A stretch of 64,000 nt of DNA from Nannochloropsis oceanica (lineage: Eukaryota; Sar; Eustigmatophyceae; Eustigmatales; Monodopsidaceae), in the NCBI GenBank assembly GCA_004519485.1, contig CP038122.1, forward strand, positions 372,001 to 436,000, read 5' to 3'. The notes below the pieces were generated by a model. It searched no databases and had not been told where the DNA came from. It saw only the letters and a program-made list of their open reading frames with translations. The translations under genes and the position numbers were made by a program. Positions within the stretch are counted from its first letter, which is position 1; the number at the start of each line of letters is the position of its first letter. Shown here in pieces: positions 24,491-36,956 of this stretch.

Positions 24491-25106
24491 GGCCTGGACT
24501 AGAGTGCGGGAGGAGAGGGGGCAAAGGGCAGGGACAGAGGAGGGAGAGTGGGGTGAGGAGGTCGTCAGTCTGGACACATGCCAGTGGTTGACGATATTTT
24601 TTCATCCATTGGCCATTCACACCCACCCATCCGCCCTGCATGGAGTGGTAAATGAGCCATGTTGTATCTGTACACCATGGTTTGGCAGCACGGGTTTTTG
24701 ACGCCCGCCATTAAGTCCCTGGATTATCGAACAGTGTCCGTCTGTCTGAAGCTTTTCGGCCCACCTCCAAGTCGGGCATCATCTTGCCTCTCTCCCTTTC
24801 GTCCAACCACCTCTGCTTTTCACACCAGCACAATTCACTCCTTTACCACACCACATAACACACACAGGGGGGAAGGCAAGGAGGCAGATTCTCGCTTTTA
24901 ATCGGGCAGGGAGGGACACGTCGTTGCAGCCCAGCCTCCTCACCCTTCGCTCCTTGCTTCTTCTTTCTCTCCACCAGAGGGGAGCAAGAGAAGCATCCCA
25001 TCCCCCTCGTCCCACCACACACACGCCGCTGTCGCCGCAGTTGTTGCTGTTACACGCTAAACAGCAGCAGCAGCAGCTGCAGCAGCAGCCGTAGCGGAGG
25101 GCAACC
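24491..25106. promoter_or_regulatory. Divergent promoter region, RING1-like / LSM12
   Basis: 616 bp lies between opposite start codons. A (CAG)n-like tract (25063-25090) sits just before the LSM12 ATG. No other element was identified. Confidence 0.35.
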
Positions 25107-26240
25107 ATGGCATCTCCGAAAAGAATGGCCTTGTCGATCCATGACTCGGTGCGACTGACAACAGTCAAGGGCGAGATAGTGCAAGGAAGTGTGCACGCGC
25201 TAGACGAGACCACAAGTACACTAGTGCTGCGTCTGGGAGGTAAGTAGGGAAGAAGAGAGAAAAGGAGGGGGGGTGCTGTCCTTGGGGCGTGAGTGCATGC
25301 CCCTCAAAATTTACTCTCCCTCCTTCCCTCCCTGTCCATCACCCTCTCCATCCTCTGTCCACGCCGCTTGTTGTCTGACGACGGGTAACTGCGGGATACC
25401 CCCACCTCGCTGCTTGAGCTGCATCCTCACCTATCCCCCCTCCCTCGCCCTTCCATCTTCTTTCTGACACAGATGACTCAACACTTTCCTCCACCTCCTC
25501 CGCCAACGCTGCTGCTCGCGTCAGGGCGGGGAACGGTGGGGGTCACTTCCTTCGTTTCTTGAGTGTCAAAAGCATCAGGACGATCGAGGTGGGAGGTGCC
25601 CACAGAGGGAAAAAAAAGGGAGCAGCAGCAGGGGTGACTGGTGAAGAGTCCTCTTCCGCCGCAACAGCTGCAGCTGCAGGGAGAGGGAGCGGGGGAGGGA
25701 TCAACGACGAAAAGCTGGCGAAGCTGGAGAAGGAGTCCAGGGGTAAGGCGGCGAGGGAAATGGCCAAGATCAATCCATCGGCAAGTCCCCAGGGGCAGAT
25801 GAGCTTCGACCACATCAGCAAAATGTGCGCAAAGGGGGAGGGAGGGAGGCAGGGAGGGAGGCAGGAGGAATTTGGTTATGGTACGGGTTATACATCGGCG
25901 AATCTGGAGGGACAGGAAAGCTTTGACCACGCAAGTAAAACGCATATGTCTTCCCTTCCTCTTTTCCCTTCCCGTCTTCCTTCCTTCTAATCCCTTTCTT
26001 TCCTTTTCCATGCACTGACCCTCCCTCCCTCCCTCTTTCCCTCCCTCGCTCCCTTACGTCAGCTACTCAGACACGCGCTGGAGCGGTCAGAGCATCTTAA
26101 TCATGGATCAAGTGCGCATCGACCCCCCCTATCACAACAAGGGAGACATCAAGACACTCGACGCTTCCGTGAAGAGTGAGTTTATCGATCGCCTGCTCAC
26201 CATGATGGAGAACGCGGATAAGAAGCTGGCAAGGAAGTAG
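25107..26240 (+). CDS. LSM12: LSM12 family RNA-associated protein
   Basis: Exons 25107-25239, 25473-25934 and 26071-26240, phase-consistent, give 254 aa. The N-terminal Lsm-like fold (SVRLTTVKGEIVQGSVHALD, then LVLRLG, and FLRFLSVKSIRTIEV) is followed by an Ala/Gly linker. The C-terminal anticodon-binding-like domain has KLAKLEKESRGKAAREMAKIN, an LEGQESFDHA block, SGQSILIMDQVRIDPPY and the last helix EFIDRLLTMMENADKK, matching LSM12 of animals and yeast. Known members associate with ataxin-2/Pbp1 and ribosomes. A partial copy of the SFDH block (SFDHISK before SFDHASK) is seen, with a Gly-Arg-Gln repeat insert between. The exon 2 donor (GCAA|GTAAAA) is chosen to keep phase and domain continuity. 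Confidence 0.85.
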
Positions 26241-27199
26241 GGAGGGAGGGAGGGACGGAGGGGTGTGCTGCATATTCCTGGACATTGGCCACTAGGGCGA
26301 TGAGTGATTGAGCGGGAGGAAAAGGATGAAGCGAAGGAGATAGAGAGAGATCCAGATGGAGTTTTGTATGTACATGTTCTGTTACTGTGGAGGATGGTTG
26401 AAATCGGGGAGATGGAAGGGAGGAAGGGATGAAGGGAAGGGCGAGGGGAAGAAGAGGAGGTGAGAGGTGTGGTGAGGCACATGTGGTGAAAGGAGAGCGC
26501 ACCAATAAAAGGCGGCATTTAACGAAACAAGAAAACAACAAAGCTGATCGCACGACCATCCTCCTCTATTGTTTTCTCTGTGTGGCGGATGAATACATCC
26601 TTTTCTTAAAAGTTTATTGGTGCCATCTCTCCGCCAACCGAGGCACACTCTGTTGCTTTCTGCGACTGCAACGGGCAAGGCTGCAGGGAGGGCTGGACGA
26701 CGTGGATGTCCAGCATTCGACCTTTTAAGTGCCCTCTCTACTTGCTTCCCAATTGTGTATGTTTGTCTGCACTGCCTTTTCTTCAAACGAGAGTCACCTC
26801 CTCTCCCCCCAGTGAGACAGGAGGGTTTTATGAGCCTGGGAGAGACATCTCCGCAGGCGATTTTCCCCTGCCAGTGCCCCACCATGCCCCACCATGTACC
26901 TCCTCCTACCCTTTTCTTACCCACTTTAGCCACCCTTTCGGCCAACCACAAGCACCCGACGACCCACGCGGCTATTGGACGTGTATGTCTTTTTCCACGG
27001 CTTTCCAGCCATCATTTCGAGACCGTCTGCTTTCCGGGGCGCCCAAAAGAGGCGCAGGCACCCCACCCGGAAAGGGCCACACGCGTCACTGGACTCACCC
27101 ATGCGTCATCCGCTTCACCTGCAAATTCACACAGACCACACCATTTCACACCCTCCCCATCCCCTTTCCTACACACACACCATAATTGCCACCTCCAGC
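26241..27199. other. Intergenic, upstream of ATM1
   Basis: 959 bp. The frame of ATM1 is open back to 26975, but the stretch before 27200 has UTR-like composition. I see no separate gene. Confidence 0.45.
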
Positions 27200-29798
27200 A
27201 TGCTGCGGAGGAGTCTGTCCTTCTCCACCGTGCGGCGGTCGGCTTCATTGACGGGCAGAAGGAGACCTCCCGTATGTCATGCCTCTGCCCCATCCCCCAT
27301 CTCCTTTCTGTTCCACGGGCATGGCTGCCACTACCACCGCCATCACTACCCGCTTTATCAACCGAACAGTCTTCTCGGTGCCTTCTTCTCTTCCACTTCC
27401 TCCTTGTCCTCTTCGGAACCCTCTACTCCCGCTTCCCCATCTCCAGCCTCACCCGTGGCCCCCAGGAGGGGCAAAGAGGATGAACGCGCCCGCAACGTCC
27501 GCATCCTCAAGACGCTTGGACAACACCTCTGGCCCTCCACCGATCTTCACCATGACGCTGCCTCTCTCAAAGCCCGTGTCGCCATCTCCATGGGTCTCCT
27601 TGTCTCCTCCAAGCTCATTACCATTCAAGTCCCGTTCCTCTTCAAAAACATTGTCGATCAACTGAACATGTCGCCCGACGCCTTCCTCACCGGTGTAGCT
27701 GCTGTTCCTCTCTCCCTTCTCGTCGGATACGGCCTGGCCCGTACCACTGCCACTGCCTTTCAAGAACTTCGAAACTCTGTCTTTGCAACCGTGGCACAGA
27801 AAGCCATCCGGAAAGTATCGCGGGACGTCTTTGTCCACCTACACGACCTAGAATTAGACTACCACTTGAATCGAAGCACTGGTGCAGTTTCCCGCGTAAT
27901 TGACCGAGGTGGTCGTTCGATCAACTTTGTGCTATCCGCCATGCTATTCAATATCGTCCCGACTGCTTTGGAAATGAGCTTGGTCGCCTACATTTTATCC
28001 ATGGAATGTGGGTGGAAACACGCGTGTGTGGCACTGGGCACCGTGGGGACCTACACAGTTTTCACAGTACTAATCACCCAATGGCGAACCAAGTTCCGGA
28101 AAGACATGGTGCGGATTGAAAACGAAGCGTCCGGAAAAGCAGTAGACTCTTTGTTGAATTATGAGACAGTAAAGTACTTTGGGAACGAAGAACACGAGGC
28201 GGATAGGTACGCACTGGGATGTTTTTGAGAAAAGGGTTGGGAGAGAGGAGGCGAAATTTGAGATGGCATGTTTCTCGTACCATTTACCTTTGATGTGTTA
28301 CCTGCTTTTCAGTAGTTTCAGAACTTCTTCTCGCACCTTTCCTCACTTGCTCTCCTAGGTACGACCTCTCCCTCCGCGAGTACCAAAAATCAGGCCTCAA
28401 GACCCAAACCTCCCTCTCGCTTCTCAACGCCGGGCAAAACGCGATTTTTTCCCTGGGGCTCTCTTCCATCATGATCCTGACCGCGCTGGACATCCAGGCG
28501 GGCACTGCGACCGTTGGCGACCTGGTCCTCGTGAACGGTTTGCTGTTCCAGTTGAGCATCCCCTTATTTTTCATCGGGTCGATCTATAGGTATGCCAGTG
28601 GTAGAGACATACAAAAGACGTAGAAGAAATATTGCTTCTCATGTGTCACGAATAAATAATGGGGAGTATGTCCTGACATGAATATAAACTTTTTACACAA
28701 TGTCATAGAGAGGTGCGCCAAGCGCTTGTCGACATGGAGGCCATGTTTGACCTTAAGGACATTCAACCCAAGATCACCAGCAAGCCCGGTGCTTCCCCAC
28801 TCTTTCTTCCCTCCACCACTTCCTCTTCCTCGCCCCAGTCCACGGGCAAGCAAGACGGCATCCTCTTTGATAATGTCCACTTCGGTTATGGCAATCATAA
28901 GGTCCTCCAAGGCTGCTCCTTCCACGTACCTTACGGAGAGACAGTTGCGGTCGTCGGCCCCTCGGGCTGCGGCAAGTCTACGCTTCTCCGCCTTCTATAT
29001 CGCTTCTACGACGTCGCTGCAGGCAGCATTCAGATCCAGAACCAGGACCTGCGCGATGTCACCCTGCCTTCCCTCCGTCGTTCCCTCGGGGTGGTCCCTC
29101 AGGACACTCTGCTGTTCAACGAAACTATCTTCTATAACATCCAGTACGGGAACCTGCAAGCAACATCGGAGGAGGTGGAATCGGCCTCACAAAAAGCGCA
29201 GATCCACGAAAGCATTTTGCGGATGCCCCAAGGGTACCAAACTCGGGTAGGGGAGAGGGGCCTCAAGCTTAGTGGAGGGGAGAGGCAGCGAGTCGCGATT
29301 GCGCGCGCGATTTTGAAGGATGCACCCGTGCTGCTGTGTGACGAAGCCACAAGTTCTTTGGATGCGGCTACGGAAAGTGAGATTATGCATCACGTCAAGG
29401 TGCTGGGCGCGAGGAAGACGACGTTGATGATCGCGCATCGGTGAGTCTGAAGGAGGCAAAAAAGTGATGGCGCGAGGGAGAGTTATGCGTGGAGATTTGT
29501 CCCCATTAGCCTTTCACTAATCTCATTTTTGTGCACTTTCCATTTTTCCCTTTCCCTTAGGCTAAGCACCATTCAGGATGCCGATAAAATCGTTGTACTG
29601 GACCAAGGGCGGGTGGCCGAGGAAGGTAATCATCGCGCTCTGCTCGAAGGAGGTGGAGGAAGGTACGCGGAGATGTGGGAGATGCAACAGCAGCATCACG
29701 CGATGAAGAACGAAGAGCAGGGGGAGGAGGAGGAGGCCAGACGCTTGAAGCGCAAGGCGGCATATGACTTGAGGATGCAAAATAGCGGAAAGAAATGA
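27200..29798 (+). CDS. ATM1: Mitochondrial ABC exporter ATM1/ABCB7
   Basis: Exports a glutathione-linked sulfur or iron-sulfur precursor from mitochondria for cytosolic Fe-S assembly (family knowledge). Four exons: 27200-28206, 28359-28589, 28709-29440, 29561-29798, all in phase 2, give 735 aa. The start [19 protein letters not shown] is an Arg/Ser-rich mitochondrial presequence. Six membrane helices follow, with the ATM1 hallmark [20 protein letters not shown] and the substrate-binding region [14 protein letters not shown]. The nucleotide-binding domain shows Walker [10 protein letters not shown], a Q-loop VVPQD, signature [10 protein letters not shown], Walker [13 protein letters not shown] and H-loop IAHR. 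The C terminus is charged ([19 protein letters not shown]). One half-transporter, so it should act as a homodimer. Confidence 0.97.
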
Positions 29799-29999
29799 GG
29801 AATGGTTGACCAAGAGCTCTTCAATGTGGGAAAAGGGGTATAGAGACAGTAAACAAGGAGAAGGAGAAATTAACAAGAAATAGGGGAAAATCACAGCCGA
29901 TACAGCCACGAACTCTGTTTTTTCTTATCTTCTATCAAGATCCTACTCCTTCCGTCCAGTTATCTTTTTCTTTCATCTATTTTCCTTTTCATCTCCGCC

Positions 30000-31903
30000 T
30001 CACCGACAGTACGCCTGAATTGTTTCTCTTAACACCTTCGCATCATAGTCCTTAGTAAAAACACACTGACCCAAGGCACCCTTCAACAAAATCAGCCTCA
30101 ACACCCCATCACTCACTTTCTTATCAATACTCATCGTCTCCTCGAACTTCTCCAGCGTCATCCCACTCCCTTCTGGGAGCGCAACAGGCAAGTTCGCGCG
30201 TTCCAACAGCTTGACTGTTCGACCGTACAACGCCTGATCCACCCAACCCAGTCTAACAGACATATCCACCGCCATCACCATCCCAACGCTTACGGCCTCA
30301 CCATGGAGCCATTTTCCGTAGCCGAAACCCGTTTCAACGGCATGCCCAAACGTATGGCCCAAGTTCAGCGTTGCCCTTATCCCCACATCACCCTCCCGCT
30401 CATCGAGCGCCACGATGGCCGCTTTGTTTTCACATGATCTTTTGATGGCATGCGCCAAGGCGGCCGGTTCGCGGGCAACGAGTTTTTCCATGTTCGCCTC
30501 CAGCCAGACGAAGAGTTCGGGGTCCCTTTTTATAAAGAGTGTATAAAGTGCGGCGAGAGAGAGTAAGATTAGTTCACTGATTTGTCTTTGTTTTTGGGTT
30601 TCGGTTTTTATTCATAGCCTTGCCTGAAATGGTGTATGCGAGATTGTTCGCCTACTCATCAAAACACGTACAGGGAGGGCGAGATGCACGTAGACAGGGG
30701 TAAGAAAAAAGGAGGGAGGGAACGACGGCGGGAGAAAACGAAGGGCGTACCGAATTAGACCATATTTCACGATCTCGGCAATGCCCGAAGCCAGCTCTCG
30801 GTCCGGAAGGGAGTTGAGTGTATCGGTATCGATGATGACGCACTGTGGCTGATAGAATGCACCGATCATGTTCTTGCCTAGGGCGTGGTTCACGGCTTGA
30901 GAGGGAGAGAGAGAGGGAGGGACCTGTGAGATTTCCTTCACTTCGCGTAAGGACAGTACTGCAATGGCGCTGATAGAGAGCTGGACTCGTGACCTGGAAC
31001 GTGAGTCAAAATAGTGCATTACATGAATCCCGCTTTCTCTCCCTCCCTTCTTGACTCATATCGGCCGAAAACATACATACATCCGTCTTGCCTTCCACCC
31101 CTCCCTCTTTCCCTCCCTCCCTCCCTACCTGTCTTGCCTCCCACCGCCGAGTCTACCATGGCCATCAATGTGGTGGGAACCTGAATGAAATTTATCCCTC
31201 TTTGATAAATAGCCGCGGCAAAGCCCACCATGTCTCCGATTACCCCTCCTCCCAACGCAACGAACGTGCTCTTCCGATCGAGTTTCTTTGAGAGGGCAGC
31301 ATCCATGATTGTGATGAGGGTAGGCATGTCTTTGTAAGCCTCGCCATCAGGTAAGATGCAGGTGTCACCTTGTTGGATCGACGGGGCCGTGGCTAGGATT
31401 GCTTCAGTCGCTTTAAGATAGAGAGGGCCGACGAGCTATGAGAGGACGGAAGAATGAAAGAAGGGATGTGGGGAGGGAGGGGGGGAGGGAGGGAGGGATC
31501 AGACTCACAAGATCTGTCAGTGGCCACGATAAGTTATAAAGTCACACACAAGGAAGAAGAGAAGAGAGGAGGGAGGACAGTATGTACATGTCTGGAACAA
31601 TAGAAAAGAGGGATTGAGACGCACATCGTTGGTGATGACCATGCAACGTTTCCCCGCCACGTGCTGGGTGAGGAGCTCAGGCTGCCGGAGCAGGCCGGGG
31701 CCAATGTAGATGGGATAGGAGCGATCTCCCAGGTTGACATTGACAGTCTCCATGTCCTTTGTGCCTATCGTGGCGGCAACCATGCGGAGAGGAGAGGCAC
31801 GGGAAGGGTTGCTGATGGTGTTGGCGGTGGGGAGGAGGAAAGGGTGGACGAGGGAGGGGAGAAGGAGGAGGAGAGGCAGGAAGCAGCGGCTTGCCACCGG
31901 CAT
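30000..31903 (-). CDS. aroB: 3-dehydroquinate synthase, plastid-targeted
   Basis: Second step of the shikimate pathway, converting DAHP to 3-dehydroquinate with NAD and a divalent metal. Minus-strand exons 31903-31625, 31435-31129, 30895-30751, 30525-30000 give 418 aa in consistent phase. Residues 1-21 form a signal peptide ([15 protein letters not shown]) followed by FLLPTANT, a heterokont plastid leader. Catalytic blocks: [99 protein letters not shown] (metal-binding His) and [10 protein letters not shown]. It is a free-standing enzyme here, not part of a fungal-type AROM fusion within this window. It is tail-to-tail with ATM1, only about 200 bp away. Confidence 0.96.
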
Positions 31904-32507
31904 TGATTCACTGCCTCCTGTGGCGAGCGGCGGCTGTTTGGGTAGGGTTGTAAGTTGTATGCATGAGCAGGAGAGACGAGTGTGCATGCATTCACGCTAT
32001 GTATACATTGGTGTGTGGGGCATGCGAGCGAGTTGAGGTGGACCAATACAGGCAAGCAACAAGCAATGGAACAACAAGAACCCACCCACCATCGGGCGGC
32101 TTACGGGGAGGTTACAATTCCCTGTCTGAGTTCAATTATTAAATCATTCAATCCAAAACCAAGACCCCTGCTTTTGAAGTGGCTTAAACGTGGTATGCTG
32201 ATTGAGGCTACACCATTTCTTGTGTGGCTCTTTGCGGGGCGGCTTCATAGCCTTGGTGTCGGACGACTCGGCTGGGAACCATTGCCCCACAAATAAAACA
32301 CAGATCTCGTCCATCTTTTGTGAAGGTGCCCCCGAAAAAAAACGCGAGCAAATAGAGCAAATATAATATGTGCATCTCATCCAATAGTTTCGTGTTATTG
32401 TGCTGTTCCATTCACTTGCTTTACTTTGAAACGCACTTTCCCTCGTTTCTTTCTTTTCCCATTCCTCCAGAACAAACCCATTGCCACACCATGTACCCGA
32501 TCCCACT
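31904..32507. other. Intergenic, between two minus-strand genes
   Basis: This holds the dehydroquinate synthase promoter and the 3' flank of the Translin-TRAX gene. I see no gene. Confidence 0.5.
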
Positions 32508-34456
32508 TTACTCCTCTTCCGTTTCCTTCATCCCCTCCCCCCTCTCTTTCGCCCCTTCCATTCCCCCTACCGTCCCCTTCCCCGCCTGGATCAATGCTAG
32601 CTCATACCGCAGCGTCTCCAGCTTCTTCTGATTCGTCCGCAGCCCCTCCATCTTCTTGTTCACCTTGCCCGGCAGGGTCGATCGCACCAGTTCTCCCGCC
32701 ACATACATGACTGTCTCCAAGCATCCTTCCACCGCCGTCACCTCCCGCGCCGTCGCCCGTGCCACCGCAAACCTTCCCACCTCCCCCGTCAGGTCTACCA
32801 AACCCCCAACGTACTCGATGGGGGTCACTTCCATCCCTCCCTCCTTCACCTCCTCACCTCCCTCCCCTACTTCCTCCCGCACGGCCAGGCGCCCTTCCTC
32901 TCTCCAGATCAAAAACAAAACGGCCTCGGCAAACTCTTCCATGGCACTCTCCACCGAGCCCGTGTGCCGAAGGGATGGGTGGAGGAGGAGGGAGGGACGG
33001 AGGGCTTGCTTCATGCCGGCCCGGGCGGAAGTGAGGAGGGAACGAGCCTTGGAATAGTCGGAGCGGTGGGTGGAGTAGATGGCGTTCTTGCTGGACTTTT
33101 GGATGTCACGACAGGCCTTGATGACCACTTCTCGGTGTTCGTCGAAGGAGGAGAGACGGAGACGAATGCCTGGGCAGAGGGAGGGAGGGAGGGAGGGAGG
33201 GAGGGGTAGGAGGGTAGTGTGAGAGAGGAAGAAAGAAAGGAGGAGTAGAGGAGGAGGTAACTCTCTGTCTGTGCTTCTTCCACGAGGTTCCCACATCCAC
33301 ACCTTCGAGCGCCGCCAACGGGACGATGGGGTCATTCTTGTCCTCTTCCATCGCACCCTCAGCCGTTTCCATCGCTGGCACCGAAGGCGGGAGGGAGGAA
33401 GGGGGGAAGACGCCGACGACCGACAGCTCGTAGAGGAGATCTTCCATACGCCGAAGGCCCCACTTGACCCCATCATATTTGCGACGCAGGCCGCCATTGC
33501 TGGAGCAGAGGGAGGGAGGGAGTGAGGGAGAGAAGTGGGTTGTGCGGATGGGATCAATGGTGGCGGCAAGGAAGTAAGAGGGAGAGAAGAAGGGCAGATG
33601 GAAAGACGTACCGAAATTCAAATTCGAGAAGTTTCCCATTCAGGATGGTGAGAAGGTCGCGGCACCTGCGTGTAATTATTGTAATCATATTACATATTGT
33701 ATTTGTTATTTATGTATATGCAAGAAAGAAGATATGGGGCTGCTTACAAGGCGATCGCCCTCCTACCTTTCCACCCACCCACCCCCTCCTTCCCTCTCTC
33801 CATCCGAACCTTGCCACCGCCGCCACATCCAAGGCCGACGCTTTCTTAATCGCATGCCGAGATAGCTCCTGGCTTAAACCCATCACACCTCCCAGGTACT
33901 CTTCATCCCGTACGCGTCCTCCTTCCGTTCCTCCCCCCCTCCCTCCTGTCAAGGTAAGATCGGTGGGAGGGAGAAGCCGGCCTGTCGAGAGGAAGTATTG
34001 AAACGCCCGAGTCTTAACCATCAGATCCAGAATATCGCTGATCCAACCTTCGCGTAGTACGATGTCCTCTCCGACAATTTCGAGGACTGTGTCCACCTGA
34101 TGGGTGAGGGAGGGAGGGAAGAACGCGATGAGGAGATGCTTATAGGACTTGACTGTTTTTGCTTAGGATATTCCCAGCATGCCTCCTCCACTTATAGCTA
34201 TGTTGTTCTCTCTATTTTATTTGCTTTTTCGCTGTCTTACCTTGACAAAGGCGTCATCTAGGAGCGGACCAGAAACCTCCACGGCCCCATCGTGCAACTC
34301 ATGAAGAGCATACGACAATTGATTCCGCAAACTACGCATTAGAGGATTAAGAGCCTGGAGCTTAATTTCATTCTCTTCGAAGCTCTCGCGCATGCTGGCG
34401 AAGTCGCCATTGTTCGCTTTCTGGATGGACAGCACGAGGTCCGAAGTGAAAGGCAT
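32508..34456 (-). CDS. Translin-TRAX fusion (both C3PO subunits in one chain)
   Basis: Minus-strand exons 34456-34241, 34096-33810, 33665-33612, 33499-33303, 33169-32508, phase-consistent, give 471 aa, close to Translin (about 228) plus TRAX (about 290). The first half is Translin-like: VDTVLEIVGEDIV, FQYFLSTGRLL, EEYLGGVMGLSQELSRHAI, GGLRRKYDGVKWGLRRMEDLLYELSV (shown in parts). A linker (about residues 212-250) runs without a stop across the exon 4/5 junction into the second half, which is TRAX-like: FDEHREVVIKACRDIQKSSK, MEEFAEAVLFLIWREEGRL, TPIEYVGGLVDLTGEVGRFA. The acidic residues that form the TRAX nuclease centre (ExxE in EEFAEA; D and E in VDLTGE) appear kept. C3PO trims RISC passenger strands and tRNA fragments in other eukaryotes. 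An upstream ATG at 34750 is possible. Confidence 0.88.
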
Positions 34457-34949
34457 GTTGTTGTCTGGGGCCGGGAGGTTGCTACTACTGGTGCTGCTAG
34501 AAAATAAGTAGGTCTGGCGGTCGAGGCCTGGAAATGGGTCGATCACGCTCCTGATGCCACTACTATCGCTTCTACAGCTGCCAATTCGTGTGTGGAAAGA
34601 ATGCAATGAGGAGGAGAATGAAGGCAAAGGCAGGAGGTAGGCTTGGTGCTGCTTGTGGTGGTGAGGGTGGGAGGAGGTTGTCGAGAGATAGAGGATGGAC
34701 GTAGCAGCGGGCTGAAAAAACAAAAAGCGGCGGTGGTGGCCGCCTGACAAGAGGAGGCGCGGAGAGATGCGCGCCAGTGTATCTGTGGTTGGGTCTGGGG
34801 CGAGTGTTGTCGGTCAGAAAAGGATGAGTAGGGAACGTGCGGCAGCGCTATCCTGCTGTTTCTATCCTTGCAGGCTCTTTGACTAATATGACGCATGTGC
34901 ATAACTACAGGAACACGGCCAACAAGAGTGCGAGCACAAGGAAGCCAAC
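34457..34949. promoter_or_regulatory. Divergent promoter region, Translin-TRAX / WDR77
   Basis: 493 bp lies between opposite start codons. The minus frame is open to 34750, so the left part may be 5' UTR. No core element was identified. Confidence 0.35.
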
Positions 34950-36396
34950 ATGCTCGAATCCGTTGCGCTGCTGGGACACACGTCCTTTGAAGGCCAGGTA
35001 CGTGTGATGGAAGATGGGAAGGAAGGAGGAAAGGAAGGAGGGGAGGAGGTTAGATCCCTCATATCGCGCTCCTAAACCGTCCCATGAACAGATAAGCGCC
35101 GTTCAGACACACCATGATTTTGTGGCTGTTGCATCATCTCGTCTCGAAGGCAGCACGTGGGACGGCGCGATTACCCTATTACGTGCCATGGCCTTCGCTT
35201 CCTCCCCAGTCGTTACCCTCGAGCTCTCACGCCTCGCAGTGCATGGCACGTCGTACGGTATTCCAGCCTTGACATGGTGCGGCGCTCCTGCCTTCTCTCC
35301 CTCCTTAGCCCCTCAACAACTTCCTCTCCTGGCCGCCGCTCAAGATAATGGTGACGTTCTTCTCTTGGCCCTCAAGCATGAAGGGGTCAATGCCACCCTC
35401 CTTCCTACCACTACCCTCGCCGACCATGACGACCTCGTCTCAGCCCTAGCAGCATCACCGGAGGGGGATCTCCTCGCAACGGGCGGGTGGGATTGCACGG
35501 TGAAGGTTTGGGCGTTGAGTGGGAGTACTGTGAGACCTTTAATGAACTGGCAGGGACATAGCGATCAGGTGACGGCCTTGGCGTGGCGGGGCGGAGCGGG
35601 AGGGAGGGAGGGAGGGAGGGCAGGGGGGTACCAGGTGGCATCGGCAGGGAAGGATGGATGCGTGAAGCTGTGGGATGTGAGGATGGAAGGATGTAAGCGA
35701 GAGTGCTTGCGGTTGGTCGATGCCCAGGCACAGATGCCATTAGCTCTGGCATGGGCCACGTCTACCTGTCCTTCCTCGTCCTCTTCTTTGCTTCCTCCTT
35801 CGGCGTTGGAGGGATCTAATGCTATGCATATCGATGAAACCCCGATTGAAAAGAAAGTTGAGAATGAGAATGATGTGCTCCTGTCAGTGGCGTTTGACAA
35901 CGGAAGTGTCAGTTTGTTGGACCTGCGAATGCTACGAGGAGGAGGAGGAGGAGGAGGAGGAGGAGGAGGAGGGAGGATTGTCAGCTCTTCAGCTGTCAAG
36001 GCACACAAAACGAGGGTAAATGCTTTGGCATTTTCACCTTGTGCTTCTTCTTCCTCTCCACCTGTACTTGCATCTGGAGGAGACGATGGCCAGGTGGTGC
36101 TGACGCCACTTGGATTCGAAGAAGATGGAAAAGGACGAAGAGCCACGTTAGCATCAAAAGGTGGCAAACAAGAAGGATCGGGCATTCCCATCGCTGCTCA
36201 CATACAGCACACGGATTACGTGCGTGGGCTGGGCTGGTTGGCGACAGCAGGAGCGGGAGGGCAAGGGGAAGGAACAGTTGCAGCAGCTGCAGCGTCGCCA
36301 CTGTCATCGCTGCCACGACCAGGAGTGTTATTGAGTGGAGGGTGGGATGGTCGGCTCAAAGGGTGGGCGTGGGGACAGGAGGGACAGATGACATGA
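34950..36396 (+). CDS. WDR77: WDR77/MEP50-like WD40 protein (methylosome)
   Basis: Exons 34950-34997 and 35092-36396, phase 0, give 450 aa. WD40 repeats in order: FVAVASSRLEGSTWDGAITL (the MEP50-type first blade), ALTWCGAP..LLAAAQDNGDVLL, HDDLVSALAASPEGDLLATG with WDCTVKVW, HSDQVTALAW with SAGKDGCVKLWDVR, LLSVAFDNGSVSLLDLRM, HKTRVNALAFSP with LASGGDDGQVVL, and HTDYVRGLGW with LLSGGWDGRLKGW. The order and wording fit WDR77, the obligate partner of the arginine methyltransferase PRMT5, better than other seven-blade proteins, though this is by memory. Gly runs from (GGA)n and (GGGA)n sit in loops between blades. Alternative: an undefined WD40 scaffold. Confidence 0.75.
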
Positions 36397-36956
36397 TAAT
36401 TAATTATCGAAAGAAGGGAGGGGATATTAATGAAACCATTGATGGCGTTGGAGATCTGTGGCCGCAAACGTCAACATATTATATTGTGGAGGGAAAGGGA
36501 TGTATTTTGCAACGGATCACTTTGCTTCATTGCCTGGCTTGAATCGATCCTTATTTTTTCTAAATTGCTCATTATGTCGTGTGTTTTTGGAGTGAGTATG
36601 CTCGGAGAGGGCTTTTTGTTGCGCATGCTGAAGCAGGACCATCTCGTCAACCTCCCCATTCTACTGCATAACTGTCCCTCATTCAATACTGGATACTCAC
36701 CATTCACCGTTCAGCAGCCTTAACTTAGTTCACAGCGCAAGTACACCACCCTAAAACACAAGCAGCAGCTACGTGAGCTACGTGCGAGGCCTCGGCCTCC
36801 TGTCGGGCCATGCTTGTCGTCTTCGGCGAATGGCCCAACGGCAGCAGAGCCACTACTCTGCCCCGCCCTCCACCCTCCACTGGTCCAACACGACGTACCC
36901 ACCCTCCTACTTTCTCCCACCCCCACAACAATAGCAGCGACTAGGAGCCTGCGTGC
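36397..36956. other. Intergenic, upstream of valyl-tRNA synthetase
   Basis: This is the 3' flank of WDR77 and the ValRS promoter. No gene is seen. The ValRS frame before 36957 is not clearly coding. Confidence 0.5.

Noticed and set aside
26975-27199. N-terminal extension of ATM1 from the upstream ATG
   Set aside because: Composition is UTR-like (His/Pro/Thr), and the ATG at 27200 gives a textbook mitochondrial presequence.
33170-33303. Translin and TRAX as two adjacent genes rather than a fusion
   Set aside because: No stop or new start separates them, and a phase-1 GT-AG junction (33303/33169) joins the halves; still to be confirmed by cDNA.
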